Of a DNA stretch of 64,000 nucleotides, positions 36,618-44,686 are shown piece after piece. The first letter of the stretch is position 1. Every line of letters begins with the position of its first letter. The notes under the pieces are model-generated. The model saw nothing but the letters and a program-made list of their open reading frames with translations. It did no database searches and had not been told where the DNA came from. Source of the DNA: Mycobacterium neglectum (GTDB lineage: Bacteria; Actinomycetota; Actinomycetes; Mycobacteriales; Mycobacteriaceae). The translations under genes were made by a program, and so were the position numbers. The stretch lies in NCBI RefSeq assembly GCF_002591975.1, contig NZ_NVQE01000004.1, forward strand, positions 124,001 to 188,000. The letters run 5' to 3'.

Positions 36618-38620
36618 GCGAAGCGCGGCGCGCGGCCGTCGCCGCCATGCTCGGCGCCCGATCGATGGCCGTCATCGGAGCCAGCCCGCGTCCCGACAGC
36701 TTCGGTTCGCGAATGGTCATTGAGGCCCAACGTGGTTCGGCACGTGTGCATTTGGTCAATCCCCACTACGACCGGATCGGCGATACACTCTGCGCGCCGT
36801 CAATGACCGATCTCGATGACGATGTCGACCTGGTGTTGCTCGGGGTGCCCGACGAGGCCCTGCTCGAGCAGCTGGAGTCCGCTGTGGCGATCGGCGCGAG
36901 AGGGGCGGTGCTGTTCGGCTCCGCGCACGGATTGCGCGATAAGGTCACCGCGATTTCCACGAGTTCGGGCATGGCAGTGTGCGGCGCGGGATGCATGGGC
37001 TTCATCAACAACGCGCGCGGTGTGCGAGCGTTGGGCTATCTGGAACCGGATCCGTTGCCCTCCGGCGGAATCAGCCTCATCACGCATTCCGGGTCGGCGT
37101 TCTCGACGCTGCTGCGCGCGCGGCGCGGATTCGGCTTCCGTCTGGCGGTGTCCTCCGGCCAGGAACTGGTGACCAACACCGCAGACTATGTCGAGTTCGC
37201 ACTCGATGATCCCGATACCCGCAGCATCGCGCTGCTCATGGAGACGCCGCGCGACGTGCCGAGGCTGCGAAAGGCGCTGCTGCGAGCGGCGGGCCAGGGC
37301 GTGCCGGTGGTGATCCTCACCGTGGGTGGATCGCCCCGGGGCAAGGCGATGGTGGCGGCACATTCTGGTGCGCTCGCAGGTGATCGCGCGGCATGGCACG
37401 CATTCTGCGCGGCCACCGGCGCGGTACACGTCGGTGACTTGGCCGAGTTCGCCGATACGCTGGAATTGTTCTCGGCGACAAAGCGGTCCCGCCGGGGCGG
37501 CGTCGCGACGGTGCATGATTCCGGCGCCGAACGCGCGCTGGTCGCCGACTTGGCCCACGACCTGGGCATCGAGTTCGCCGACCTGGCCAATGACACGCTC
37601 GCCACGATCGGCGCGCTGCTCGACGACGGGCTCGCCGCGACCAACCCCCTCGATGTGTGGGGTACGGGGGCCGACACTCGTAATTTGTTCGGCAGATGTC
37701 TGCGCGCGATGGTCGACGATCCAGGTGTGGGGGTCACCGCCCTTGCGGTCGACCTCGTCACCGAATTCGACGACGACACCGCCTATGCGGACGCGGTGCT
37801 CGACGTTGCGGCCGAGACGCAGGCGCCGATCGCGGTCGTTGCGTCGGTATCCTCGGCGATCGATCAGACAACGGCACAAAGGCTGCGCGACTACGGGATT
37901 CCAGTCCTGGAAGGCGCGCGCAGTGGGCTGGCCGCGCTCGGTCATCTCGCGCGTTGGCCGCTTCCCGTCGAGGAGGTACCAAGTCGTGATCGCCGTCGGG
38001 AGATCGGCGCGTCGGCGTCCGAGGTGCTGGCCGCCTACGGGATCCCGGTGGTGGAATCGCGGTCAGCGGATTCGCTCGCCCAGGTGGTGGCGGTGGCAGC
38101 TGCGATCGGATATCCAGTGGTGCTGAAAACCGTTGGGGTGCTACACAAGACCGAGGTCGGCGGTGTGGTGCTGGGCCTCGCCGACGAGGCCGCTTTGACG
38201 GCGGCCTACAGAAAAATGGCGCAGCGATTGGGAGCCGCGGTGACTGTCGAGACGATGGTCGACGGCGGTGTGGAGATCTCGGTGGGGTTCGTGCGAGACG
38301 ACGCGTTCGGCCCGTTGGTGGTGGTCGCCGCGGGCGGCACGCTCATCGAGTTGATGCAAGACCGTGTGGTGGCATACCCGCCGCTGTCGCGGCCGGGGGC
38401 GCTGCGGATGCTCGACAGTCTGCGGATGGCGCCACTACTCGCCGGATGGCGCGGGGCGCCCGCGGTGGACATCGACGCGTTGGCCGACGTCATCGCCTCC
38501 GTTTCGCAGTTGGCCGTCGATCGCGGGAACGAGTTCGACGCGGTGGAGGCCAATCCCGTCATCGCTACACCGCACGGAGTGATCGCGGTGGACGCCGTGA
38601 TGATCCGCCGACAGCCGTGA
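36614..38620 (+). CDS. ADP-forming acyl-CoA synthetase, fused alpha-beta
   Basis: 668 aa from ATG 36614 (ATGA overlap with the previous stop). Domain order is CoA-binding Rossmann (about 10-130, SMAVIGASPRPDSFG), two succinyl-CoA-ligase-like flavodoxin domains (about 140-440) with the histidine-containing AAHSGALAGD loop near residue 255, and a C-terminal ATP-grasp_5 domain (about 465-665) with GYPVVLKTVGVLHKTEVGGV. This is the acetate-CoA ligase (ADP-forming)/Pat-like architecture, without a GNAT domain. It would convert a carboxylic acid product of amine breakdown to its CoA ester reversibly. The specific acid is unknown. Confidence 0.88.
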   Translation: MSEARRAAVAAMLGARSMAVIGASPRPDSFGSRMVIEAQRGSARVHLVNPHYDRIGDTLCAPSMTDLDDDVDLVLLGVPDEALLEQLESAVAIGARGAVLFGSAHGLRDKVTAISTSSGMAVCGAGCMGFINNARGVRALGYLEPDPLPSGGISLITHSGSAFSTLLRARRGFGFRLAVSSGQELVTNTADYVEFALDDPDTRSIALLMETPRDVPRLRKALLRAAGQGVPVVILTVGGSPRGKAMVAAHSGALAGDRAAWHAFCAATGAVHVGDLAEFADTLELFSATKRSRRGGVATVHDSGAERALVADLAHDLGIEFADLANDTLATIGALLDDGLAATNPLDVWGTGADTRNLFGRCLRAMVDDPGVGVTALAVDLVTEFDDDTAYADAVLDVAAETQAPIAVVASVSSAIDQTTAQRLRDYGIPVLEGARSGLAALGHLARWPLPVEEVPSRDRRREIGASASEVLAAYGIPVVESRSADSLAQVVAVAAAIGYPVVLKTVGVLHKTEVGGVVLGLADEAALTAAYRKMAQRLGAAVTVETMVDGGVEISVGFVRDDAFGPLVVVAAGGTLIELMQDRVVAYPPLSRPGALRMLDSLRMAPLLAGWRGAPAVDIDALADVIASVSQLAVDRGNEFDAVEANPVIATPHGVIAVDAVMIRRQP

Positions 38621-38965
38621 TCAGAAGATCGAGTAGACCTTCCGCACCGTCTCGTGCAAATCCCAGGTGCCCTTCCAGCCGGTCGGGAACACCGCGATGT
38701 CGCCGGCCTTGATCTCTGCGGGTTCGCCACCGTCGGGTGTGACAGTCATCCGGCCGGACAATACGTAGATGACCTCGTTCTCGTCCTGAACCCAGTACGA
38801 CGGTCCCGGCGTGCACTGCCAGATGCCTGCGGACTTGTCGCCGTCCACCCACATCTCGAGACCGTGCGTCGCCATCGGATCACCTGTCGCTTCGGCAAGC
38901 GGGCCCCAGTCCTCGAGTTCTGCGTCGGCGGCCTTGGTGAGTAGTGCGGTGTCGATGGTGTTCAC
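38621..38965 (-). CDS. Cupin-domain protein (DUF861/EutQ-like)
   Basis: 114 aa single-domain beta-barrel. Cupin motifs are AGIWQCTPGPSYWVQDENEVIYVLSGRM-like (acidic rather than His-rich; describe as DENEVIYVLSGRMTV) and IAVFPTGWKGTW. The metal histidines of typical cupins are missing, as in the DUF861 group found with amine and ureide metabolism. It overlaps the flavoenzyme gene upstream by 4 bases, so the two are coupled, and its stop directly meets the convergent synthetase gene. Confidence 0.87.
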   Translation of the reverse strand: MNTIDTALLTKAADAELEDWGPLAEATGDPMATHGLEMWVDGDKSAGIWQCTPGPSYWVQDENEVIYVLSGRMTVTPDGGEPAEIKAGDIAVFPTGWKGTWDLHETVRKVYSIF

Positions 38966-40164
38966 AGTGCTGCTTTCTCCGGGAAGGGTAGTGAGATCGG
39001 TTCTGGGGCAACGCGACTGTTGCCGTCGGCGTCGAAGCGGTCGAGCCCGAGGTCGGTGAGGTCAAGCCATCCGCATTCGCCGGTCGCGGTCAGGTCGGCG
39101 GCGGCCTGCGCGACCGCGGGGCCCCACATCATCCCGTGCCCGGCGGGGCTTGCCACGACCGTGCCCTCAACAGGACCGTCGTCGGTCAGCAATGGTCCGA
39201 GGATGGGCAGGTGGTCCGGTGTGTAGTCGATGGTCGCCGCCCACATGCGCCGAAGGCCGAGGCCTTTGACACCGGGCAGCAATTCCTCGATGCGGTCGCG
39301 GGCCTTCCGATAGTAGGTCTCGTCGAAGTCCGCGGCGACGCCCGGTGCCTCGTCGGGGTTGCTCATACCCCATAGCAGACCGCCGGCTTCGCCTGGACGC
39401 CAGTAGATTCCGGAAGGGAGGTCGAACACCATCGGCACGGCGTGCACGTCGAACGCTGTGACGGGCGCGGTAACGACGACCTGATGTCGCGCTCCGCCCG
39501 CAGGTATCCGTCCTCCTGCGGTCGCTCCGACCTTGCCGAGTTTTGGGCCGCCGGTCAGCACGACGCGTTCGGTGTCGATCGGGCCGTCGGAGGTGTCGAC
39601 GCCCACCACGCGGCCGCCCGATGTGCGAAGGCCGGTGAACGCGCAATGTTCGCGCACATCGACACCGCACGCTGTGAGCGCGGCGGTGTATGCCAGCACG
39701 TTGCGCGGCGCGTCGATGTATCCGTCTCCGGGTGCATAGGACGCGCCAAGCGTCGCTCCCGGTGCCAGGCCGGTGTCACGACCGTCGATGTCGTCGGCGG
39801 ACAGCCACTCCACGTCGAGCCCGAGCGAGCGCTGCAACGCGATGCGCTCGTGCGCCTGCTCCACTTCGGCCTGGCTGAAACACGGCATCAGGTAGCCCTG
39901 CGCCACGAAACCACAGTCCAACGGGAAGCGATCACCGCTGGCGGCGTAGAAGTCCTGGGTGCGAAGGCCGAGCTTGATGGCGGTCTCCGTGCCGCCCTGG
40001 GCTCGCACCATGCCCGCGGCCCGGCTGCTGGCGCCATCACCCAGGGTGGCCACTTCGAGCAGCACAACCCGTCGGTCGCCGCTCTCGGCGAGCAGAACGG
40101 CCGTCCACGCACCGACCGTCCCGCCGCCCACCACCACAACGTCGGCACTGTGGGAGCTGGTCAT
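38962..40164 (-). CDS. DadA/sarcosine-oxidase-like FAD oxidoreductase
   Basis: 400 aa from ATG 40164 (MTSSHSADVVVVGGG), preferred to the in-frame ATG 40182, which would put the start codon at the edge of the operator. FAD-binding VVVGGGTVGAWTAVLL, the second FAD-contact ASSRAAGMVRAQGG and the C-terminal SPAGHGMMWGPAVAQAAADL fit the DAO family (D-amino acid, sarcosine and dimethylglycine oxidases). It probably oxidises an N-methylated amino acid or secondary amine, consistent with a product of the Rieske enzyme. Expression is likely controlled by operator copy 3. Confidence 0.88.
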   Translation of the reverse strand: MTSSHSADVVVVGGGTVGAWTAVLLAESGDRRVVLLEVATLGDGASSRAAGMVRAQGGTETAIKLGLRTQDFYAASGDRFPLDCGFVAQGYLMPCFSQAEVEQAHERIALQRSLGLDVEWLSADDIDGRDTGLAPGATLGASYAPGDGYIDAPRNVLAYTAALTACGVDVREHCAFTGLRTSGGRVVGVDTSDGPIDTERVVLTGGPKLGKVGATAGGRIPAGGARHQVVVTAPVTAFDVHAVPMVFDLPSGIYWRPGEAGGLLWGMSNPDEAPGVAADFDETYYRKARDRIEELLPGVKGLGLRRMWAATIDYTPDHLPILGPLLTDDGPVEGTVVASPAGHGMMWGPAVAQAAADLTATGECGWLDLTDLGLDRFDADGNSRVAPEPISLPFPEKAAL

Positions 40165-40200
40165 ACCATGGAACGCTGGCATAGACTGAACGCTCAGTCA
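40158..40200 (+). promoter_or_regulatory. Promoter with amine-regulon operator, copy 3
   Basis: Operator TAGACTGAACGCTCAGTCA (40182-40200) is identical to copy 1 except at one spacer base pair position. Its first six bases are a -10 TAGACT (40182-40187); a weak -35 TGGTCA is at 40158-40163 with an 18-base spacer. It lies between the divergent flavoenzyme and acyl-CoA dehydrogenase genes. Confidence 0.68.
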
Positions 40201-40217
40201 AGAGGGTGGAGGTACGG

Positions 40218-41381
40218 ATGTACGGCCTGACCGAACAGGATCGGACCATTCGCGACACCGCGCGGGCGTTCGTCGAAACTCTCATGCCGCACGAGGTGGA
40301 GGCCGAGATGGCCGGGGGTGTGCTGCCGAAGGAACTCACCGCCGAGCATCACGCGCGCGCAATCGAATTGGGTCTGTATGCCACCAACATGCCGGCATCG
40401 GTCGGCGGTCAGGGTTGTACCGCACTGCAGCAGGTGCTGGTCCAGGAACAATGCGGCCGGGTGACCAACGGACTGGCCTGGGTGATGGCCACTCCCCCGC
40501 AGTGGTGGGTCGACGTGGCCACCGACTACCAACTTCAACGCTGGCTGCTGCCGTCGGTACGCGGCGAGAAGCACGAGGCCTATGCGATCACCGAAGAGAA
40601 CGCGGGCTCAGACGTTTCCGCGCTCGTCGCCACCGCACGCCGGGACGGCGACGAATATGTGGTCAACGGGGTCAAGTGGCACGTGACGTCGTTCAACCTC
40701 GCCGACTACGTGTTCGTCGAAGCCGTCCTGCCGGAGGGCGACCACGTGCTGCTGGTGGTCGATCTGCCGTGGCCGGGTGTGGAAGTGGTTCGCACACCGC
40801 ACTATTCGCATCATATCGCCGACGAGCACCCGATCGTGGCGTTCAACGACGTTCGGGTTCCCCGCGCGAACCTGGTCGGTACCGAGGGCGGTCCGATGAC
40901 GTTCACCCAGGACTGGTTCCGATTCGAGCGAATGATGGTGGCCGCACGTTGCGTCGGCGCCGCTGCGCGCCTCGTCGACGAGACGACGGCGTTCGCACAG
41001 ACACGGGTGGTCGACGGCAAGTCGCTGGGCGAGCACCAGTTGGTGGCGGGCATGCTTGCCGACAACGCGACCGAGCTGTTCGCGGCCAGAACCATGCTCT
41101 ACGAGGTGGCCCGATCCATTGACGCCGGGCACGACCGCAAGACACTGCACGGGCAGGCCTCCATGGCGAAGCTGTACTGCTCGGAGATGGCGGGCCGGGT
41201 GGCCGACCGTTCGGTGCAGATCTTCGGTGGCCGCGGCTACATGCGCGAGAACGTCGCCGAGCGGATGTTCCGTGAGCTTCGCGTGGAACGGATCTGGGAG
41301 GGCGCAAGCGAGATTCAGCGGATCATCGTGGGCCGTCAGCTGATGACGCGTGGCCCTGCCGCACTGCTCGAGCCCGTTTAG
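40218..41381 (+). CDS. Acyl-CoA dehydrogenase of the amine island
   Basis: 387 aa from ATG 40218, which has the ribosome site GGTGGAGG 5-6 bases upstream; GTG 40206 is less likely. FAD/substrate signature ITEENAGSDVSALVA, and the C-terminal IFGGRGYMRENVAERMFRE and RIWEGASEIQRIIVG with the catalytic Glu in the WEG position. It oxidises an acyl-CoA to the 2-enoyl-CoA and would act after the ADP-forming synthetase. It is controlled by operator copy 3, linking beta-oxidation to the amine regulon. Confidence 0.92.
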   Translation: MYGLTEQDRTIRDTARAFVETLMPHEVEAEMAGGVLPKELTAEHHARAIELGLYATNMPASVGGQGCTALQQVLVQEQCGRVTNGLAWVMATPPQWWVDVATDYQLQRWLLPSVRGEKHEAYAITEENAGSDVSALVATARRDGDEYVVNGVKWHVTSFNLADYVFVEAVLPEGDHVLLVVDLPWPGVEVVRTPHYSHHIADEHPIVAFNDVRVPRANLVGTEGGPMTFTQDWFRFERMMVAARCVGAAARLVDETTAFAQTRVVDGKSLGEHQLVAGMLADNATELFAARTMLYEVARSIDAGHDRKTLHGQASMAKLYCSEMAGRVADRSVQIFGGRGYMRENVAERMFRELRVERIWEGASEIQRIIVGRQLMTRGPAALLEPV

Positions 41382-42520
41382 AGCCCCAGGTCGCGGCCGA
41401 TGATCTCCTTCATGATCTCGGTGGTGCCACCGAAGATCGTCTGGATGCGTCCGTCGACGTAGTCGCGCGCGACGCGGTACTCCAGCATGTAGCCGTAGCC
41501 GCCGTGCAGCTGCACGCACTGGTCGACGATCTTCTTGGCGGTCTCGGTCGCCCACCACTTCGCCTTGGCCGCCTCGACCGCGCTCAGTTCACCGTCGACG
41601 ACACCCTGCAGGCACCGGTCGATGTAGGTCTCGGTGATTTCGAGCTCGGTGTCCATCTCGGCGAGCAGGAACCGGTTGTGCTGGAAGCTGCCGATCGGCT
41701 GGCCGAAGGCCTTGCGATCCTTGGCGTACTGCAGTGTCTGACGCCAGGTTTCGCGTGCGCCTGCGACCGCGGTGATCGCGATCGAGAGCCGCTCCGACGG
41801 CAGGTTCGTCATCAGGTGGTAGAAGCCGCGTCCCTCCTTGCCGAGCACGTTCGCGTTCGGCACACGGACGTTCTCGAAGTGCAGCTCCGAGGTGTCCTGG
41901 GCGTGCAGGCCCATCTTGTCCAGCTTGCGGCCGCGGGTGAAGCCCTCCATGCCGCGCTCGACGACCAGGAGCGTGAAGCCCTTGTGGCCTGCTTCGGGAT
42001 CTGTACGGCAGACCACGACGACGAGGTCGCAGTTGATGCCCGACGAGATGAACGTCTTGGAGCCGTTGACGATCCAGTCGTCACCGTCGCGCACCGCCGA
42101 CGTGCGGATGCCGGCGAGGTCGCTGCCCGCACCGGGTTCGGTCATCGCGACGGCGATGATGGTCTCGCCGCTCGTGATCCCGGGCAGCCAACGCTTCTTC
42201 TGCTCGTCGTTCGTCAGGTCCTTGAAGTACGGGCCGACGACGTCGTTGTGCAGGCTCAGCGCGGGCGCGGGAACGCCCGCCTTGGCGATCTCCTCGTCGA
42301 TGATCGCGTTGAACCTGAAGTCGTCGGTACCGCCGCCACCGAACTCCTCGGGCATGTTGAACCCGATGAGACCGTGCTTGCCCGCCGCCACGTAGGCCGA
42401 GCGGTCGACGATGCGGTCGGCCTCCCACTTTTCGGTATTGGGAACGAGTTCACTGTCGATGTAACCACGGACGGTGTCGCGGAACGCCTCGTGCTCGGCG
42501 TCGTAGATCGTGCGCTTCAC
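41378..42520 (-). CDS. Acyl-CoA dehydrogenase (FadE-like)
   Basis: 380 aa. Signatures AMTEPGAGSDLAGIRTS and HGGYGYMLEYRVARDYVDGR are clear. At the C-terminal position where most family members carry the catalytic base (YEGTSEI) this protein reads IFGGTTEIMKEIIG, so that Glu is Gly; the base must lie elsewhere, as in isovaleryl-CoA-type enzymes, or the enzyme works with a partner. It is the third gene of the thiolase-hydratase-dehydrogenase operon, with 27 bases before its start containing a palindrome. Its stop overlaps the convergent dehydrogenase by 4 bases. Confidence 0.9.
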   Translation of the reverse strand: MKRTIYDAEHEAFRDTVRGYIDSELVPNTEKWEADRIVDRSAYVAAGKHGLIGFNMPEEFGGGGTDDFRFNAIIDEEIAKAGVPAPALSLHNDVVGPYFKDLTNDEQKKRWLPGITSGETIIAVAMTEPGAGSDLAGIRTSAVRDGDDWIVNGSKTFISSGINCDLVVVVCRTDPEAGHKGFTLLVVERGMEGFTRGRKLDKMGLHAQDTSELHFENVRVPNANVLGKEGRGFYHLMTNLPSERLSIAITAVAGARETWRQTLQYAKDRKAFGQPIGSFQHNRFLLAEMDTELEITETYIDRCLQGVVDGELSAVEAAKAKWWATETAKKIVDQCVQLHGGYGYMLEYRVARDYVDGRIQTIFGGTTEIMKEIIGRDLGL

Positions 42521-42531
42521 TGGTTTCTCCT

Positions 42532-42543
42532 ACTACGCGTAGT
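42532..42543. promoter_or_regulatory. 12-bp palindrome between hydratase and dehydrogenase genes
   Basis: ACTACGCGTAGT is self-complementary and fills most of the 27-base spacer upstream of the dehydrogenase start. It might be an internal operator or a weak hairpin. Confidence 0.3.
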
Positions 42544-42547
42544 GGGC

Positions 42548-43357
42548 TTACTTGGCTTTCCAGACCGGTTGGCGCTTCTCGGCGAAGGCAAGCGGTCCCT
42601 CCCTGGCGTCCTCGGAACGAATCAGAGTCCCGATCTCACGCATGGTCCTGCTCCAGCCGGCCTCGTCGCCGGTGATGGTTCCGTCATCGACGCCCATGGC
42701 GACCCGCTTGCTCGCCCATACCGCCAGCGGTGCGTTGCAGGTAATCCGTTCGGCGAGTGCGATAGCCGCGTCGACCGCGGTACCGTCGGGCACAACCTGG
42801 TTGATGAGCCCCCACTTCAGTGCGTCGGCCGAACTCATCGGCTCGCCGGTGAAGATCAGCTCCATCGCGACCTTGCGCGGTAGGTGGTCGACGATGCGGA
42901 ACACGCCACCCGCGGCGGCGATCAAACCCCGCTTGACTTCGGGCCACCCGAACTTGGCACGTTCCTCTGCGACGACGAGGTCACTGGCGAGTGCCAGTTC
43001 GGATCCGCCGCCGAGTGCGGTGCCGTTGACGGCGGCAATCGTCGGCTTGTCGATGTAGTGGTGGACGTATCCGGCGAAGCCCCATTCGCCGTGGTCGGGA
43101 TGAAACAGGTTCTCGCGGCGCGATATCGCCTTGAGATCTGCTCCGGCGCAGAAGGATTGTCCTGCACCCGTGATCACGACGGCGCGTACTTCCGGGTCGT
43201 CCTGCGCCGCTTGCAGGGCGTCGCCGACCGCGATGCTCACCGCGCTGTTGACGGCGTTGCGGGCCTCGGGACGGTTGAGCGTGATGATGAGGACATTGCC
43301 CCGCCGCTCGGCGAGAGCAGCCGGTGCGGTCACATCAGCGGTCGCGTCAGCGGTCAC
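42548..43357 (-). CDS. Enoyl-CoA hydratase, crotonase family
   Basis: 269 aa from GTG 43357, whose GTGA overlaps the thiolase stop. Crotonase features: GAGQSFCAGADLKAI and VNGTALGGGSELALASDLVVAEE (oxyanion loop and first catalytic Glu) and GWPEVKRGLIAAAGG. The second catalytic acid region is conserved enough to expect real hydratase activity. It acts between the dehydrogenase and the thiolase of the same operon. The recorded longer frame lies within the thiolase gene. Confidence 0.92.
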   Translation of the reverse strand: MTADATADVTAPAALAERRGNVLIITLNRPEARNAVNSAVSIAVGDALQAAQDDPEVRAVVITGAGQSFCAGADLKAISRRENLFHPDHGEWGFAGYVHHYIDKPTIAAVNGTALGGGSELALASDLVVAEERAKFGWPEVKRGLIAAAGGVFRIVDHLPRKVAMELIFTGEPMSSADALKWGLINQVVPDGTAVDAAIALAERITCNAPLAVWASKRVAMGVDDGTITGDEAGWSRTMREIGTLIRSEDAREGPLAFAEKRQPVWKAK

Positions 43358-44499
43358 AGCAGCTCGATGATGGTGGCGTTGGCCTGGCCGCCACCCTCGC
43401 ACATGGTCTGCAGGCCATACTGAATTCCCTTGTCCCGCATGTGATAGAGCATTGTGGTCATGATGCGGGCGCCGGAGCCACCGAGTGGGTGGCCCAGCGC
43501 GATGGCGCCGCCGTTGGGGTTGAGCTTCTTCTCGTCGGCGCCGATGTCCTTGAGCCACGCCAGCGGCACCGGGGCGAACGCCTCGTTGACCTCGAATACG
43601 CCGATGTCCTCGAGCCGCAGACCCGAGCGCTTCAGCGCCTTCTGGGTGGCCGGAATCGGTGCGGTCAGCATGATCACCGGATCGGCCCCGGCCAGCGTGG
43701 CCGTGTGCACCTTGGCAAGGGGCTTGAGGCCCAACGACTTCGCCTTCTCGGCGGACATGAACAGGATGGCGGCTGATCCGTCGGAGATCTGGCTGGAGTT
43801 GCCGGCGTGGATCACACCGTCCTCCTTGAACGCGGGCTTCAGGCCCGCCATCTTCTCGATGGTGGTACCCCGACGGATACCCTCGTCCTTCAGAACCGCA
43901 TTGCCGTCCTGATCCTTGATGCCGACAATCTGGTCGTCGAATGCGCCGGCATCCTGTGCGACCGCGGCCTTCTCATGAGAGTCCAGCGAGTACTGATCCA
44001 CCGCCGTGCGGTCGAATCCCCACTGCTCGGCGATCATCTCGGCGCCGATGCCCTGGTTCGGGGTCTGGGTGTAACGGTTGCGGAACGCCTCCGGGTACGG
44101 GTGGCCGCCATTGGCCAGCGAAGCGCCCATCGGGGTGCGCGACATCGACTCGACGCCACCGGCGACGACGACGTCATAGTGTCCGGCGACCACGCCCGCC
44201 GCGGCGAAGTGGATGGACTGCTGGCTCGACCCGCACTGCCGGTCGACGGTCACGCCCGGCACGGTCTCGGGCCAGCCCGCCGCCAGCACGGCGGTGCGCG
44301 CGATATCGAGCGCCTGCTCGCCGGCCTGCATGACGCAGCCCCAGATGACGTCGTCGACGATGCCGGGGTCGATGCCGGAGCGCTGGGCCAGACCATTGAG
44401 CACCTGCGCCGACAGCTCGCCGGGGTGAACACCCGACAACCCGCCGTTGCGCTTGCCGACCGGCGACCGTACAGCCTCGACGATGACGGCTTCAGCCAT
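43354..44499 (-). CDS. Acetyl-CoA acetyltransferase / 3-ketoacyl-CoA thiolase
   Basis: 381 aa. The acyl-enzyme Cys is in TVDRQCGSSQQSIHFAA, with the C-terminal GGAIALGHPLGGSGARI (His) and CEGGGQANATI (second Cys). Mid-size FadA-like thiolase with VNEAFAPVPLAWLKD. It cleaves 3-ketoacyl-CoA or condenses acetyl-CoA. It is the first gene of the beta-oxidation operon with a clear promoter at 44532-44561 and ribosome site AAAGGAGA before the ATG. Confidence 0.93.
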   Translation of the reverse strand: MAEAVIVEAVRSPVGKRNGGLSGVHPGELSAQVLNGLAQRSGIDPGIVDDVIWGCVMQAGEQALDIARTAVLAAGWPETVPGVTVDRQCGSSQQSIHFAAAGVVAGHYDVVVAGGVESMSRTPMGASLANGGHPYPEAFRNRYTQTPNQGIGAEMIAEQWGFDRTAVDQYSLDSHEKAAVAQDAGAFDDQIVGIKDQDGNAVLKDEGIRRGTTIEKMAGLKPAFKEDGVIHAGNSSQISDGSAAILFMSAEKAKSLGLKPLAKVHTATLAGADPVIMLTAPIPATQKALKRSGLRLEDIGVFEVNEAFAPVPLAWLKDIGADEKKLNPNGGAIALGHPLGGSGARIMTTMLYHMRDKGIQYGLQTMCEGGGQANATIIELL

Positions 44500-44531
44500 G
44501 ACCTATCTCCTTTGAAAGTCGTGTAGTCCCG

Positions 44532-44561
44532 AAGGTAGAGCAACTAGGTTTACTAGGTCAA
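44532..44561 (-). promoter_or_regulatory. Promoter of the thiolase operon
   Basis: On the minus strand -35 TTGACC (44556-44561), an 18-base spacer and -10 TACCTT (44532-44537) precede the thiolase ATG by about 33 bases. The spacer holds TAGGTT/AACCTA inverted repeats (44545-44565) that could bind the divergent GntR protein. Confidence 0.6.
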
Positions 44562-44577
44562 CCTACTGGTTGGTAGG
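44562..44577. promoter_or_regulatory. Inverted repeat near thiolase promoter
   Basis: CCTAC (44562-44566) and GTAGG (44573-44577) flank TGGTTG just upstream of the thiolase -35, a candidate operator for the GntR/FadR-type regulator encoded next door. Confidence 0.4.
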
Positions 44578-44644
44578 CTGGCCCCAGCTGCGATTCTGGC
44601 GCGATCCGCGCGGTCCCCAATGTTCCACATGGTTTACTGAGTTG

Positions 44645-44673
44645 TATAGCTGGCACATCGGCCAGCAGCTATA
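44645..44673. promoter_or_regulatory. Nested inverted repeats upstream of gntR gene
   Basis: TATAGCTG (44645-44652) and CAGCTATA (44666-44673) are perfect 8-bp arms; within them GCTGGC (44649-44654) and GCCAGC (44661-44666) also pair. The dyad ends 13 bases before the GTG start of the regulator and may be its autoregulatory site. Confidence 0.45.
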
Positions 44674-44686
44674 TGTGGGAGTTGGA

